From: CAIYUC01 sp963682005
Lineage (GTDB): Bacteria; Bacteroidota; Bacteroidia; Bacteroidales; FEN-979
Direction of reading: 5' to 3'
NCBI GenBank assembly: GCA_963682005.1
Contig: OY820914.1
Location: 186,001 to 250,000, forward strand
DNA length: 64,000 bases
Under the pieces are notes generated by a model. That model did not search any database, was not told the DNA's origin, and saw nothing but the letters and a program-made list of their open reading frames with translations. Shown one piece after another: positions 49,106-57,706 of this stretch. The translations under genes and the position numbers were made by a program. The stretch's first letter is position 1, and each line of letters opens with the position of its first letter.

Positions 49106-51523
49106 ATGGAAACAACAAAGTCATTAAACAGGAAAAAGGTTTTTGAGAAACAATCGGTCCTGGATGATTACAGGATTGCGTATGAGAGCAGGCAGGTAAG
49201 CATTCTTGGCTGGAAAGAAGTGATGATGGGAAGAGCCCGGTTCGGGATCTTCGGGGACGGGAAAGAGGTCGCCCAGCTGGCTATGGCCAAGGTATTCAGG
49301 AACGGTGACTGGCGTTCCGGCTATTACCGCGACCAGACCTTCATGATGGCTGCCGGGTTGTTTACCCTGGAAGAGTTCTTTGCCCAATTGTATGGAGAAA
49401 CGGATCTTGCCTTAAATCCGGGAACAGGAGGACGAATCATGAACAATCATTTCGCAACCCGAAGCCTTGATGAAAACGGCCTCTGGAAAGACCTGGTGAA
49501 ACAAAAAAATTCTTCTGCGGATATTTCTCCCACTGCCGGCCAGATGCCGCGCCTTCTTGGACTTGCGCTGGCTTCAAAAATCTTCAGGAACAATCCCGGG
49601 TTAAAGGGATATGAACAATTCTCACTCAACGGCAATGAAGTGGCATTCGGAACGATCGGGGATGCCAGCACTTCTGAAGGCCATTTTTTTGAAACGCTGA
49701 ATGCAGCAGGTGTAATGCAGGTGCCACTGGCCATATCCATCTGGGACGACGGCTGGGGCATTTCCGTCCCAAAAAAATACCAGACGACAAAACAAAATAT
49801 TTCAGAGATGCTGCAGGGACTTGAACGTACAGATGACAAGCCCGGGTTCCTGATCTTCAGGGAAAAAGGATGGAATTACCCTGGGTTGTGCGCCATGTAT
49901 GAGCGGGGAATTGAGATCTGCCGCCGCGATCATGTACCTGTAATCTTTCACATTGAAGAGTGCACCCAGCCTCTGGGACATTCAACTTCGGGTTCGCACC
50001 AGCGATACAAAAGCCCTGAACGCCTCGAATTTGAAAAGGTATGGGACGGCATCCTGAAGATGCGTGAATGGATCCTGGAAGAAGGAATTGCCACCGCAGA
50101 AGAAATTGACCAGGTTGAAGCGGAATCAGTCGTGCGCGCAAAACAGGCAAGGATCAATGCCTGGAAGCATTACCTGGATCCGATCAGGGAAGAAAGGGCA
50201 CACCTGGTTGAGGTGGTGAAAACAACAAACTGTCCTTGTAAAAAACAGGCGAGGATCGATAAGATCGTTGAAGACCTCCAGAAGATAGCCGAACCGACGC
50301 GAAAGGATGTGATCTCCTCCGCGAAAAAGATCATGCGTGACATATGCCTCAATTGCAGCCTGAAAAAGCCGATGAAAGCAGACCTCACTGTCTGGCTGGC
50401 AAACCAGGAAGCCAGGAACAAAGACCGGTTTGGATCTCATCTTTACAGCACTTCAAAAGATCAGGCACTGAAAGTTAAGGGAATTGCCCCGGTTTTCAGA
50501 GATGATTCACCCCTCGTCACCGGCAGGGAAGTCCTGGTCGCCAATTTTGACTACATTTTCAAGAACAATCCTCTTGTTGTAGCATTCGGCGAAGACCTTG
50601 GCAAGATCGGGGGTGTGAACCAAACATATGAAGGCCTGCAGGCGAAGTACGGAGAAGTGCGAATCTCAGATACAGGTATTCGTGAAGCAACGATTATCGG
50701 CCAGGGAATCGGTCTTGCACTTCGTGGCCTCCGGCCAATTGCCGAAATTCAATACCTGCCCTACCTGCTCTATGGATTCCAGGTGCTCAGCGACGACCTT
50801 TCCACAACACAATACCGGACGGTCGGAGGACAGAAAGCTCCTGCCATCATCAGCACCCGTGGGCACAGGTTAGTCGGGATCTGGCATTCGGGATCACCGC
50901 TTTCAATGATCATCAATTCCTGTCGCGGTATGTATGTGTTAACCCCGAGGGACTTGACCCGGTCAGCAGGTTTTTACAACACCATGCTGGCCTCTGATGA
51001 CCCGGCCCTTATCATAGAGCCCCTGAACGGGTACAGGCTGAAAGAACAGCTGCCGGCCAACATCGGAGAATTCAGGATACCGGTCGGGGTAACAGAAACC
51101 CTCCTGGAAGGAACGGATATAACACTGGTCACTTATGGAGCTTGTGTGAGGGTGGCACAGGATGCCGTCATGCAGTTACGCGATTTTGGCATATCCGTCG
51201 AGTTGATCGACGTTCAGTCATTGCTCCCGTTTGATCTCAATCGTGACATCCTGAAATCGCTGAAAAAAACCAGCAAGGTGCTCTTTTTTGATGAGGATGT
51301 TCCCGGCGGTGCAACTGCATTTATGATGCAACAGGTGCTGGAGGAACATGGCGGATACCAGTATCTCGATGCTGCCCCCAGGACTCTGACGGCCACGGAT
51401 CACCGGCCTTCATACAGTGTCGACGGTGATTATTACTCCAACCCGAACGAAGAGGATGTGTTTGAAGCGGTTTATAACATCATGCATGAAGTTAACCCGA
51501 ATAAATACCCGAACCTCTATTGA
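49106..51523 (+). CDS. Fused 2-oxoacid dehydrogenase E1 alpha-beta
   Basis: 805 residues. The N-terminal half is an E1-alpha TPP domain (YYRDQTFMMAAG, FGTIGDASTSEGHFFE); the C-terminal half from about 465 is E1-beta (FGEDLGKIGGVNQTYEGLQ, EIQYLPYLLYGFQVLSDDLS, DEDVPGGATAFM). It decarboxylates a 2-oxoacid, most likely branched-chain or pyruvate, and would hand the acyl group to a lipoyl E2, which is not encoded nearby. The linker between halves has C376-P-C378 and C414-x2-C417, a possible metal or disulphide site not standard in E1. The stop overlaps no start, but mnmD begins 8 bases later. Confidence 0.82.
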   Translation: METTKSLNRKKVFEKQSVLDDYRIAYESRQVSILGWKEVMMGRARFGIFGDGKEVAQLAMAKVFRNGDWRSGYYRDQTFMMAAGLFTLEEFFAQLYGETDLALNPGTGGRIMNNHFATRSLDENGLWKDLVKQKNSSADISPTAGQMPRLLGLALASKIFRNNPGLKGYEQFSLNGNEVAFGTIGDASTSEGHFFETLNAAGVMQVPLAISIWDDGWGISVPKKYQTTKQNISEMLQGLERTDDKPGFLIFREKGWNYPGLCAMYERGIEICRRDHVPVIFHIEECTQPLGHSTSGSHQRYKSPERLEFEKVWDGILKMREWILEEGIATAEEIDQVEAESVVRAKQARINAWKHYLDPIREERAHLVEVVKTTNCPCKKQARIDKIVEDLQKIAEPTRKDVISSAKKIMRDICLNCSLKKPMKADLTVWLANQEARNKDRFGSHLYSTSKDQALKVKGIAPVFRDDSPLVTGREVLVANFDYIFKNNPLVVAFGEDLGKIGGVNQTYEGLQAKYGEVRISDTGIREATIIGQGIGLALRGLRPIAEIQYLPYLLYGFQVLSDDLSTTQYRTVGGQKAPAIISTRGHRLVGIWHSGSPLSMIINSCRGMYVLTPRDLTRSAGFYNTMLASDDPALIIEPLNGYRLKEQLPANIGEFRIPVGVTETLLEGTDITLVTYGACVRVAQDAVMQLRDFGISVELIDVQSLLPFDLNRDILKSLKKTSKVLFFDEDVPGGATAFMMQQVLEEHGGYQYLDAAPRTLTATDHRPSYSVDGDYYSNPNEEDVFEAVYNIMHEVNPNKYPNLY

Positions 51524-51531
51524 CCAGGAAA

Positions 51532-52200
51532 ATGAAGCCTGAACTGGAAGTTACGGGGGATGGATCGCATACGCTTTATAATCCGGAACTGAATGAACAC
51601 TATCATTCAACCTTCGGTGCTTTAACGGAATCGCAGTTTGTTTTTATCGGTGCCGGGCTCAGCGCATTCAGGGAAAATTCAACCGTGGAGATCCTTGAAG
51701 TGGGATTCGGAACCGGGCTCAACGCCTTTCTGTCCCTTAGGGAATCGCAATCAAGGAACCTGCTTATAAGATACACCGCGATAGAACCTTATCCACTGCC
51801 GGAAGATGTATGCATGAAGTTCAACTACCCCGAGCTCATTGCTTCACCCGATCTCCTTCCCATTTTCATGAAGATGCACAAGGCGCCTTTCAATATGGCA
51901 TCCCGCCTTCTACCCTGCTTTTCACTCGTAAAAATAAAAGAAACTTTACAGGATGTCTTTCTCGGGCAGGATCAGTTTGAACTGGTTTATTTTGATGCGT
52001 TCGGACCGGACGCTCAGCCTGAAATGTGGACGGAAGAGGTGTTCCGGAAGATTGCATTTTCGATGAAGCACGGGGCAATACTTGTCACCTATTCAGTCAA
52101 AGGCTCGGTCAGGCGGGCACTGAAAGCGGCGGGATTCTCAGTACAGAAACTGCCGGGACCACCGGGAAAGAGGGAAATCACCAAAGCTGTTAAATTATGA
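51532..52200 (+). CDS. mnmD: tRNA 5-methylaminomethyl-2-thiouridine methyltransferase, MnmD-type
   Basis: 222 residues from the ATG at 51532. Stand-alone SAM-dependent methyltransferase (DUF752): TGDGSHTLYNPELNEHYHS, the SAM loop ILEVGFGTGLNAFLS, and VYFDAFGPDAQPEMWT with VTYSVKGSVRRAL. In enteric bacteria this domain is the N-terminal half of MnmC and makes the final methylation of mnm5(s2)U34 in tRNA wobble positions; here the oxidase half is absent, as in other bacteria with MnmD only. Probably read through from the E1 gene 8 bases upstream. Confidence 0.88.
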   Translation: MKPELEVTGDGSHTLYNPELNEHYHSTFGALTESQFVFIGAGLSAFRENSTVEILEVGFGTGLNAFLSLRESQSRNLLIRYTAIEPYPLPEDVCMKFNYPELIASPDLLPIFMKMHKAPFNMASRLLPCFSLVKIKETLQDVFLGQDQFELVYFDAFGPDAQPEMWTEEVFRKIAFSMKHGAILVTYSVKGSVRRALKAAGFSVQKLPGPPGKREITKAVKL

Positions 52201-52289
52201 ATGATGAGTTTGAATTATGAATTATGGGTATGGGGACCCTATTACCTTGTTACCTTCGACTTGATGACTTGATGACTTGATGACTTCTT
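52197..52289 (+). repeat. Heptamer (TGAATTA) and octamer (GACTTGAT) registers
   Basis: ATGAATG, ATGAGTT, TGAATTA, TGAATTA, TGGGTAT in 7-base register (52197-52231), starting within the mnmD stop; then TTACCTTG, TTACCTTC, three GACTTGAT and GACTTCTT in 8-base register (52242-52289), ending 13 bases before the NUDIX ATG. Confidence 0.8.
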
Positions 52290-52302
52290 CACCGTATCCC
52301 TC

Positions 52303-52791
52303 ATGAAAGCGAGTAAATTCAACATCCGTGTTTATGGGATCCTGATCGACCAGGGTAAAGTCCTTGTGACGGATGAATTCCGGCTGGGGATCTTTATGAC
52401 CAAATTTCCGGGAGGAGGGTTGTCATTCGGAGAAGGCACAATCGATTGTCTAAAAAGAGAATTCATAGAAGAGCTTCATTACGAGATAGATATAATATCA
52501 CATTACTATACGACTGATTTTTTTCAGCCCACAAACCTATTACCTTTTACGTTTCAGCTGATTAATGTATATTATTTGGTGAGTGGAAAAAAAACGTATC
52601 CTTTTAAAACTTCGGAAAAGATGTATGATTTTAAGGAAGTCATTGACGGTGCGCAATCATTCCGGTGGCTTGATCTGAAATCCATCCGGGAAGAGGATTT
52701 TACACTTCCGGTCGATCAAAAGGTCGCGAAGATGCTGGGAGACGGATTTATCCCGCCAGACATTATCAAAATCCCAACCTTAAAAATTTAA
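52303..52791 (+). CDS. NUDIX hydrolase
   Basis: 162 residues. The Nudix box is G38-x5-E44-x7-R52-E53-F-I-E56-E57-L-H59: the full G...E...REUxEE core is intact, but the final glycine of the consensus is histidine. It hydrolyses a nucleoside diphosphate linked to another group; substrate unknown. Followed 3 bases later by an exonuclease gene, so the two are likely one operon. Cytoplasmic, no extra domain. Confidence 0.85.
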   Translation: MKASKFNIRVYGILIDQGKVLVTDEFRLGIFMTKFPGGGLSFGEGTIDCLKREFIEELHYEIDIISHYYTTDFFQPTNLLPFTFQLINVYYLVSGKKTYPFKTSEKMYDFKEVIDGAQSFRWLDLKSIREEDFTLPVDQKVAKMLGDGFIPPDIIKIPTLKI

Positions 52792-52794
52792 TCT

Positions 52795-53520
52795 ATGCTT
52801 GAAACGATCAACATTGAGAACATCCTGTTCCTGGACATTGAAACAGTGCCGATGACGGCAGGTTACAGTCAGTTGCCTGAAGCCTTCAGGAAATTATGGA
52901 AAAGAAAAGCCGATCAACTTTCGAAAAATGACAGGAACCTTTCCGAGGAGGAACGCTCGCCTGAACGATTGTTTGAACGCGCCGGGATCTATTCGGAATT
53001 CGGCAAGGTGATCTGTGTCTCCACTGGAGTATTCCGAAATCAGACTCTGTGGATCAAATCTTACGCATCGCATGATGAATCAAAACTTCTGCAGGATCTG
53101 GCAGAAGTACTAGCCAAATCAACAGAGAAAAGGTTCCAGTTCCTCTGTGCCCATAACGGGAAAGAGTTTGACTATCCATACCTGATCCGCAGAATGCTGG
53201 TGAACGGGGTCAGTATCCCTCCCATTCTTGATCTTTCCGGTAAAAAACCATGGGAGATCAACCATCTCGATACCATGGAGCTATGGAAGTTCGGCGACTA
53301 TAAGAATTATACATCCCTTGAGCTCCTGGCGGCCATTTTCAACATTCCAACCCCGAAAGACGATATTGACGGCAGCGATGTCGCCAGGATCTACTGGGAG
53401 GAAAAGGATCTTCAGCGGATCGTTACATATTGCCAGAAGGATGTGGTGACGATCGTGAATCTTTTCCTGAAATTCCAGGGCAAAGAAATAATAAATGACG
53501 ATCAGATTACGTATGTTTAA
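52795..53520 (+). CDS. 3'-5' exonuclease, PolB exonuclease-like (DnaQ fold)
   Basis: 241 residues. RNase H-like exonuclease motifs: ExoI D14-I-E16 in FLDIETVP, ExoII CAHNGKEFDYPYLIRRML, ExoIII YCQKDVVTIVNLF (YxxxD). This matches the predicted PolB-related exonuclease family (DNA_pol_B_exo2). It should remove 3' nucleotides from DNA or RNA with two metal ions; a repair or nucleotide-clearing role is plausible next to a NUDIX enzyme. No polymerase domain is attached. Confidence 0.85.
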   Translation: MLETINIENILFLDIETVPMTAGYSQLPEAFRKLWKRKADQLSKNDRNLSEEERSPERLFERAGIYSEFGKVICVSTGVFRNQTLWIKSYASHDESKLLQDLAEVLAKSTEKRFQFLCAHNGKEFDYPYLIRRMLVNGVSIPPILDLSGKKPWEINHLDTMELWKFGDYKNYTSLELLAAIFNIPTPKDDIDGSDVARIYWEEKDLQRIVTYCQKDVVTIVNLFLKFQGKEIINDDQITYV

Positions 53521-53553
53521 TTTCTGACCTTGTTCGTTGTTCCATGAAAAATG

Positions 53554-53600
53554 GAACGCGGATGAAACGGATCTTTACGGATTAACGCGGATTAGTGATC
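53554..53600 (+). repeat. Decamer-like repeats (ACGCGGATTA)
   Basis: GGAACGCGGATGAAACGGAT and the following bases form about four units of a 10-base pattern around CGGAT (CGCGGATGAA, ACGGATCTTT, ACGGATTAAC, GCGGATTAGT), directly before the lipoprotein ATG at 53602. Confidence 0.55.
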
Positions 53601-53601
53601 A

Positions 53602-54360
53602 ATGAGTGATTTTACTTCCAGGTTTTTATTGCGGATTGCCCCAATCATCCTGATAGTTCTGGCGCTGTCTTGTACCAGAAATGGCAAACACAAGGATTTG
53701 GTGGATCTCCGGCTGCAGTTCACAAACACCAAAAGCGAAAAGGTGGTTCTGCAGGAGCTCGGTGTAAAAGACATCAGGAATCTGGATTCCGCATTTTTCG
53801 ATGAAAAAGGAAAAGCCTCATTTGCACTGAAGGTGCCTGATCCCGGCTTTTACATGATCAGGTTGACCGATGGCCGGTTCCAGACGCTTAACCTGGCCGG
53901 CGGAGAGAACGTAACCCTGGCCGGGGATCTGAAGAAATTCCCGTCAGATTGCAGGATCACCGGTTCAAAAGGATCAGAACTGCTGAAGACTTTCTTCGAC
54001 CATTCTTCCAGGAACAGGCGGATGGTCGATTCACTGACCGAAGTTCTCCATCAGCATCAGTATAGTGAAGATTTTTATTGGTTATCTCTTTCAATCGATA
54101 CTATTTTCGGTAAGATCTGGAATGACCAGAAAAGATTTGAAAAAGAATTCATTGACAAGAACCTCACCTCACTCGCATCCCTGATCGTTTTGAATTATTC
54201 CTTCGGACCCAGGCCAATCCTGAATGAAGATGACGAATTCGTCTATTATTTCAAGCTTGACACCAACCTTCGGAAATTTTATCCGCACAATAAGCATGTG
54301 GTCTATCATCATCAGCGGGTTGTTGATCTCCTCAGGAAAGCTGGGAACAGCACTGAATAA
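53602..54360 (+). CDS. DUF4369-type lipoprotein without thioredoxin domain
   Basis: 252 residues. N-terminal signal with lipobox LALSC (C24), so likely a lipoprotein. The following 100 residues (LRLQFTNTKSEKVVLQELG, DSAFFDEKGKASFALKV, FYMIRLTDGRFQTLNLAGGE) match the DUF4369 beta-domain that usually precedes a TlpA-like thioredoxin domain in Bacteroidota. Here the protein ends after a helical region with no CxxC, so it is either a stand-alone binding lipoprotein or a shortened relative. Function unknown. Confidence 0.7.
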   Translation: MSDFTSRFLLRIAPIILIVLALSCTRNGKHKDLVDLRLQFTNTKSEKVVLQELGVKDIRNLDSAFFDEKGKASFALKVPDPGFYMIRLTDGRFQTLNLAGGENVTLAGDLKKFPSDCRITGSKGSELLKTFFDHSSRNRRMVDSLTEVLHQHQYSEDFYWLSLSIDTIFGKIWNDQKRFEKEFIDKNLTSLASLIVLNYSFGPRPILNEDDEFVYYFKLDTNLRKFYPHNKHVVYHHQRVVDLLRKAGNSTE

Positions 54361-54400
54361 CAGGTATTTATCTATGACCTTCGTGGTTTAGTTCTTTTTT

Positions 54401-54440
54401 AACACAGAAACACGGAGAAGGCACTGAGAACACAGAGGAA
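54401..54440 (+). repeat. ACACAGA/CACTGAGA microrepeats
   Basis: Degenerate repeats of ACACAGA, ACACGGAGAA, GCACTGAGAA and ACACAGAGGA with a period near 10. The register is looser than in the other intergenic arrays. Confidence 0.5.
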
Positions 54441-54537
54441 AAGAAGGTTGAAGCTGTATGTCAGAAAATGAGAAGGTAAGGCATCAGAAGTTTGCAGGAT
54501 TAAGAAAAAACATGTAGGTTTGGCAGAAAATCGGGCA

Positions 54538-55299
54538 ATGACCGGGAACATTTACTTCGCATCGGATTTCCACCTTGGGATCCCTGACCATGATAGCAGC
54601 CTGGTCCGGGAGAAGATGCTTGTAGACTGGCTTGACAAGGTAAGTAAAGATGCATCGGAGATCTTCCTGATGGGAGATCTGTTCGATTTCTGGTTTGAAT
54701 ACAAAACTGCAATCCCGAGAGGATACGTCAGGTTGCTGGGAAAACTGGCGGAGATCACGGATTCAGGGATAAAAGTCCATCTTTTCCGGGGAAACCATGA
54801 TATGTGGGCATTTGATTACCTTTCCACGGAAATGAATGTGATCCTTCACGGACAACCAGAAATGCACCGGTTTGGCGACCGGGTATTCTATCTTGCCCAT
54901 GGAGATGGTCTTGGTCCGGGAGATCAGGGGTATAAATTCATCAAAAAAGTTTTTCACTGCCGGTTCAACCAGTGGCTTTTCCGGATCATCCATCCTGATA
55001 TCGGCATCCGGTTAGGGCTTTTCTGGTCGAGGCAGAGCAGGTATGCCAACCTTGCGAAAGACGATGGCCAGGAACGCGACCGGGAATTCATCAATACAAG
55101 GCTGGCCGTTCACTCAAGAAAGGTACTTGAAGAGAATCCAGAGATCAGTTATTTTATTTACGGTCACTGGCATTATCCGCTTCAACTCCCCTTGAGCGAC
55201 CATTCGGTCCAGGTGACACTTGGCGACTGGCTTACCCATTTTACCTATGCGAAATTCGATGGGAAAAAACTGGAACTGCTTGAATTTAAAGGGCATTAA
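54538..55299 (+). CDS. lpxH: UDP-2,3-diacylglucosamine diphosphatase (LpxH)
   Basis: 253 residues from the ATG at 54538. Calcineurin-like metallophosphoesterase with metal ligands in SDFHLG (D10, H12), GDLFDFWFE, FRGNHDMWAF, LAHGDGLGPGD and YGHWHYP (GHxH). HGDGLGPGDQGYKFIKKVFH and RIIHPDIGIRLG are LpxH-specific. It cleaves UDP-2,3-diacylglucosamine to lipid X in lipid A synthesis, at the inner membrane surface, which fits an outer-membrane-bearing cell. A terminator-like hairpin follows. Confidence 0.9.
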   Translation: MTGNIYFASDFHLGIPDHDSSLVREKMLVDWLDKVSKDASEIFLMGDLFDFWFEYKTAIPRGYVRLLGKLAEITDSGIKVHLFRGNHDMWAFDYLSTEMNVILHGQPEMHRFGDRVFYLAHGDGLGPGDQGYKFIKKVFHCRFNQWLFRIIHPDIGIRLGLFWSRQSRYANLAKDDGQERDREFINTRLAVHSRKVLEENPEISYFIYGHWHYPLQLPLSDHSVQVTLGDWLTHFTYAKFDGKKLELLEFKGH

Positions 55300-55301
55300 A
55301 A

Positions 55302-55325
55302 AAGGCCATCCTATCGGACAGCCTT
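55302..55325. terminator. Bidirectional terminator between lpxH and ferredoxin
   Basis: AAGGC-CA-TCC-TATC-GGA-CA-GCCTT, flanked by A-rich and T-rich tracts, between converging genes. Same design as the element at 29790-29814. Confidence 0.65.
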
Positions 55326-55352
55326 CCTTTTCCAAAAAATTGTCAGCTCAGA

Positions 55353-55520
55353 TTATGCAGGATGTATTGCTTCAACAGGACATACATCGGCACAGGCAGC
55401 ACAATCAGTGCAAACTTCCGGGTTGATCTTATAAATGTCGCCTTCAGAAATAGCTTCAACTGGGCATTCATCAATGCAAGTTCCACAAGCTGTACAATCT
55501 TCATTAATTACATAAGCCAT
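55353..55520 (-). CDS. 2[4Fe-4S] ferredoxin
   Basis: 55-residue ferredoxin with two CxxCxxCxxxCP motifs (CTACGTCIDECP and CTDCAACADVCP), the clostridial-type electron carrier. It is the expected partner of the 2-oxoacid:ferredoxin oxidoreductases encoded in this window; the 2-oxoacid oxidoreductase at 55855 is divergent from it. Start ATG at 55520; a -7 box lies at 55583-55590. The protein is complete and has no signal peptide. Confidence 0.92.
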   Translation of the reverse strand: MAYVINEDCTACGTCIDECPVEAISEGDIYKINPEVCTDCAACADVCPVEAIHPA

Positions 55521-55582
55521 GACTCATTATTTTGTTGCCCGCTTTATGAGCAGCAGGCATGGTTAATAATTTTTTTCCTTTG

Positions 55583-55590
55583 CAAATATA
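55583..55590 (-). promoter_or_regulatory. -7 box for the ferredoxin gene
   Basis: The minus strand reads TATATTTG 63 bases before the ATG, with TTTG 17 bases further upstream (slightly short spacing). Confidence 0.5.
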
Positions 55591-55652
55591 CGATTTTTTG
55601 GGATTTGCAAATTTCCTGCAATTATTCTTTCAACACAATTGGAATTATAAAA

Positions 55653-55741
55653 TTGATCTGATTTCTAATTGATCTAATTTCTAAATAAACACTAACGTTA
55701 AAGCCACAAAAATTTTAGGTCAATTAGGTCAATTAGGTCAA
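55653..55741 (+). repeat. 16-mer (TTGATCTAATTTCTAA) and nonamer (TTAGGTCAA) repeats
   Basis: Two near-identical 16-base units (55653-55668, 55669-55684), then three perfect TTAGGTCAA units (55715-55741). Both lie in the 330-base gap between the divergent ferredoxin and korA genes, which otherwise holds only promoters. Confidence 0.8.
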
Positions 55742-55811
55742 TTAATATCTTCCCTTCCGATCTCCAAAGGAAGGTTATGCAAAATTAGCCCTTCTTCTTT
55801 TTCCTTCTGAA

Positions 55812-55828
55812 TATATTTGGTAACTTTG
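55812..55828 (+). promoter_or_regulatory. Two tandem -7 boxes for korAB
   Basis: TATATTTG (55812-55819) and TAACTTTG (55821-55828) both match TAnnTTTG, 36 and 27 bases before the ATG at 55855. Either or both may be used. Confidence 0.55.
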
Positions 55829-55854
55829 CATTTCCAAAATCAAAATACTCCGCT

Positions 55855-57705
55855 ATGGCTAAGAAAAAAAGAAATGTAATTGAAAAAGAATCTGTTGTTG
55901 TCAAGTTCGTAGGCGATTCCGGTGATGGTATGCAGCTGACAGGGGATATGTTCTCCGAAGTGGCTGCCCTGGCTGGCAATGACCTTGCGACGTTCCCGGA
56001 TTTCCCTGCTGAGATCCGTGCTCCCCAGAACACAGTTGCAGGTGTTTCAGGATTCCAGGTTCATATGGGTAGTTCCAAGATCTTCACGACCGGCGACCTG
56101 GTCGATGTTTTGGTAAGCATGAACCCTGCTTCCCTGAAAGCCAACCTGAAATGGGCCAAGAAAGGTGCAACAATCCTTACAGATACAGATGCTTTCGATG
56201 AAAAATCAATTGAAAAAGCAGGTTACAAACAGGATCCCCTCCTGGACAGCTCCCTGGAAAGCTTCAATGTGATCAAAGCACCGATCACAACCCTCACAAA
56301 GGAAAGCCTCAAAGATATGCAGGTGGACAACAAGACCGCCGAACGGAGCAAGAATATGTTTGCGCTTGGAATGCTTTACTATATCTTCAACCGAAGTCTG
56401 AAGCCATCATTCGACTATTTTGAAAAGAGGTTCAAGAAAAAACCAGAACTGATTGGTATCAATAAAGTCGTTCTCCAATCAGGATATAATTATGCCGAAA
56501 CCATAGAAGCACTTGAATCCGTGATCCAGGTGTCTCCCGCAAAAATGGAAAAAGGACGCTACCGCAATATCACGGGGAATGTAGCTACAGCCTGGGGACT
56601 CCTGGCTGCAGCAGAGAAGTCGGGACGGCCGTTGTTCCTTGGTTCCTACCCCATCACCCCGGCCACCGAGATCCTGATGGAACTGGCAAAACATAAATCA
56701 CTTGGGGCAAAAGTTTTCCAGGCAGAAGATGAAATTGCAGGGATCTGCTCTGCCATTGGAGCCAGCTATACCGGATCACTCGCATGCACCACAACTTCCG
56801 GACCGGGTCTTTCCCTGAAAAGTGAAGCCATCGGTCTTGCAGTAATGACAGAACTTCCGCTTGTCATCGTTAATGTACAGCGTGGAGGACCTTCAACAGG
56901 TCTTCCTACCAAATCCGAGCAATCAGACCTTTACCAGGCGCTGTTCGGCCGTAACGGGGAATGCCCGGTCATCGTGATCGCAGCTTCCTCCTCCGAAAAC
57001 TGCTTCTACTATGCATACATGGCAGCCAAATTCGCCATGGAACACATGACACCGTGCATCCTGCTCACCGACGGATATCTTGGATTCGGCTCTGCCCTGT
57101 TCAAGATCCCGAAGATGGCCGATATGCCGGCCATCAAGCCGCCGATTGCCCAACCGAATGATCCCGATTTCAAACCTTACAAACGTGACCCGAAGACCCT
57201 GGCAAGAAAATGGGCGATCCCCGGTACAGAAGGCTTGCGCCACAGGATTGGCGGTTTGGAGAAGGAAGATGTGACAGGTGTGGTTTCCACCGACCCGATG
57301 AACCACCAGAAAATGATCGAATACAGGGCCGAGAAGGTGGAAAGAGTTGCAGATTTCATCCCTGATCAGGCAGTAGACGGAGATCCCGAAGGCGATCTCC
57401 TGGTTGTCAGCTGGGGCGGGACATACGGTGCTGTTCATTCAGCCGTCAAGGAAATGAAAGATGCCGGTAAAAAAATCAGCCATGCTCATTTCAACTACAT
57501 CATGCCTTTACCAAAAAATACGGGCAAGATCCTTTCAGGCTTCAAAAAGATCCTGGTTTGCGAGTTGAACAGCGGGCAGTTTGTCAATTACCTGAAAATG
57601 AAACACCCTGGCACGAATTATTACCAGTTCAACAAGGTTCAGGGACTGCCTTTCATGATCAACGAATTAACTGATAAGTTTAATCAACTTCTGGAGGAGA
57701 AATAA
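55855..57705 (+). CDS. korA: 2-oxoglutarate:ferredoxin oxidoreductase, fused gamma-alpha subunit
   Basis: 616 residues. The N-terminal ~190 residues are a gamma domain (VVVKFVGDSGDGMQLTGDM, FPAEIRAPQNTVAGVSGFQV); the rest is the alpha domain (GSYPITPATEILMELAKH, TTTSGPGLSLKSEAIG, VNVQRGGPSTGLPTKSEQSD). With KorB it makes succinyl-CoA from 2-oxoglutarate with ferredoxin reduction, or the reverse reaction in a reductive TCA branch. It is a second, differently built complex from the one at 42831-45655. KorB follows one base after its stop. Confidence 0.87.
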   Translation: MAKKKRNVIEKESVVVKFVGDSGDGMQLTGDMFSEVAALAGNDLATFPDFPAEIRAPQNTVAGVSGFQVHMGSSKIFTTGDLVDVLVSMNPASLKANLKWAKKGATILTDTDAFDEKSIEKAGYKQDPLLDSSLESFNVIKAPITTLTKESLKDMQVDNKTAERSKNMFALGMLYYIFNRSLKPSFDYFEKRFKKKPELIGINKVVLQSGYNYAETIEALESVIQVSPAKMEKGRYRNITGNVATAWGLLAAAEKSGRPLFLGSYPITPATEILMELAKHKSLGAKVFQAEDEIAGICSAIGASYTGSLACTTTSGPGLSLKSEAIGLAVMTELPLVIVNVQRGGPSTGLPTKSEQSDLYQALFGRNGECPVIVIAASSSENCFYYAYMAAKFAMEHMTPCILLTDGYLGFGSALFKIPKMADMPAIKPPIAQPNDPDFKPYKRDPKTLARKWAIPGTEGLRHRIGGLEKEDVTGVVSTDPMNHQKMIEYRAEKVERVADFIPDQAVDGDPEGDLLVVSWGGTYGAVHSAVKEMKDAGKKISHAHFNYIMPLPKNTGKILSGFKKILVCELNSGQFVNYLKMKHPGTNYYQFNKVQGLPFMINELTDKFNQLLEEK

Positions 57706-57706
57706 T

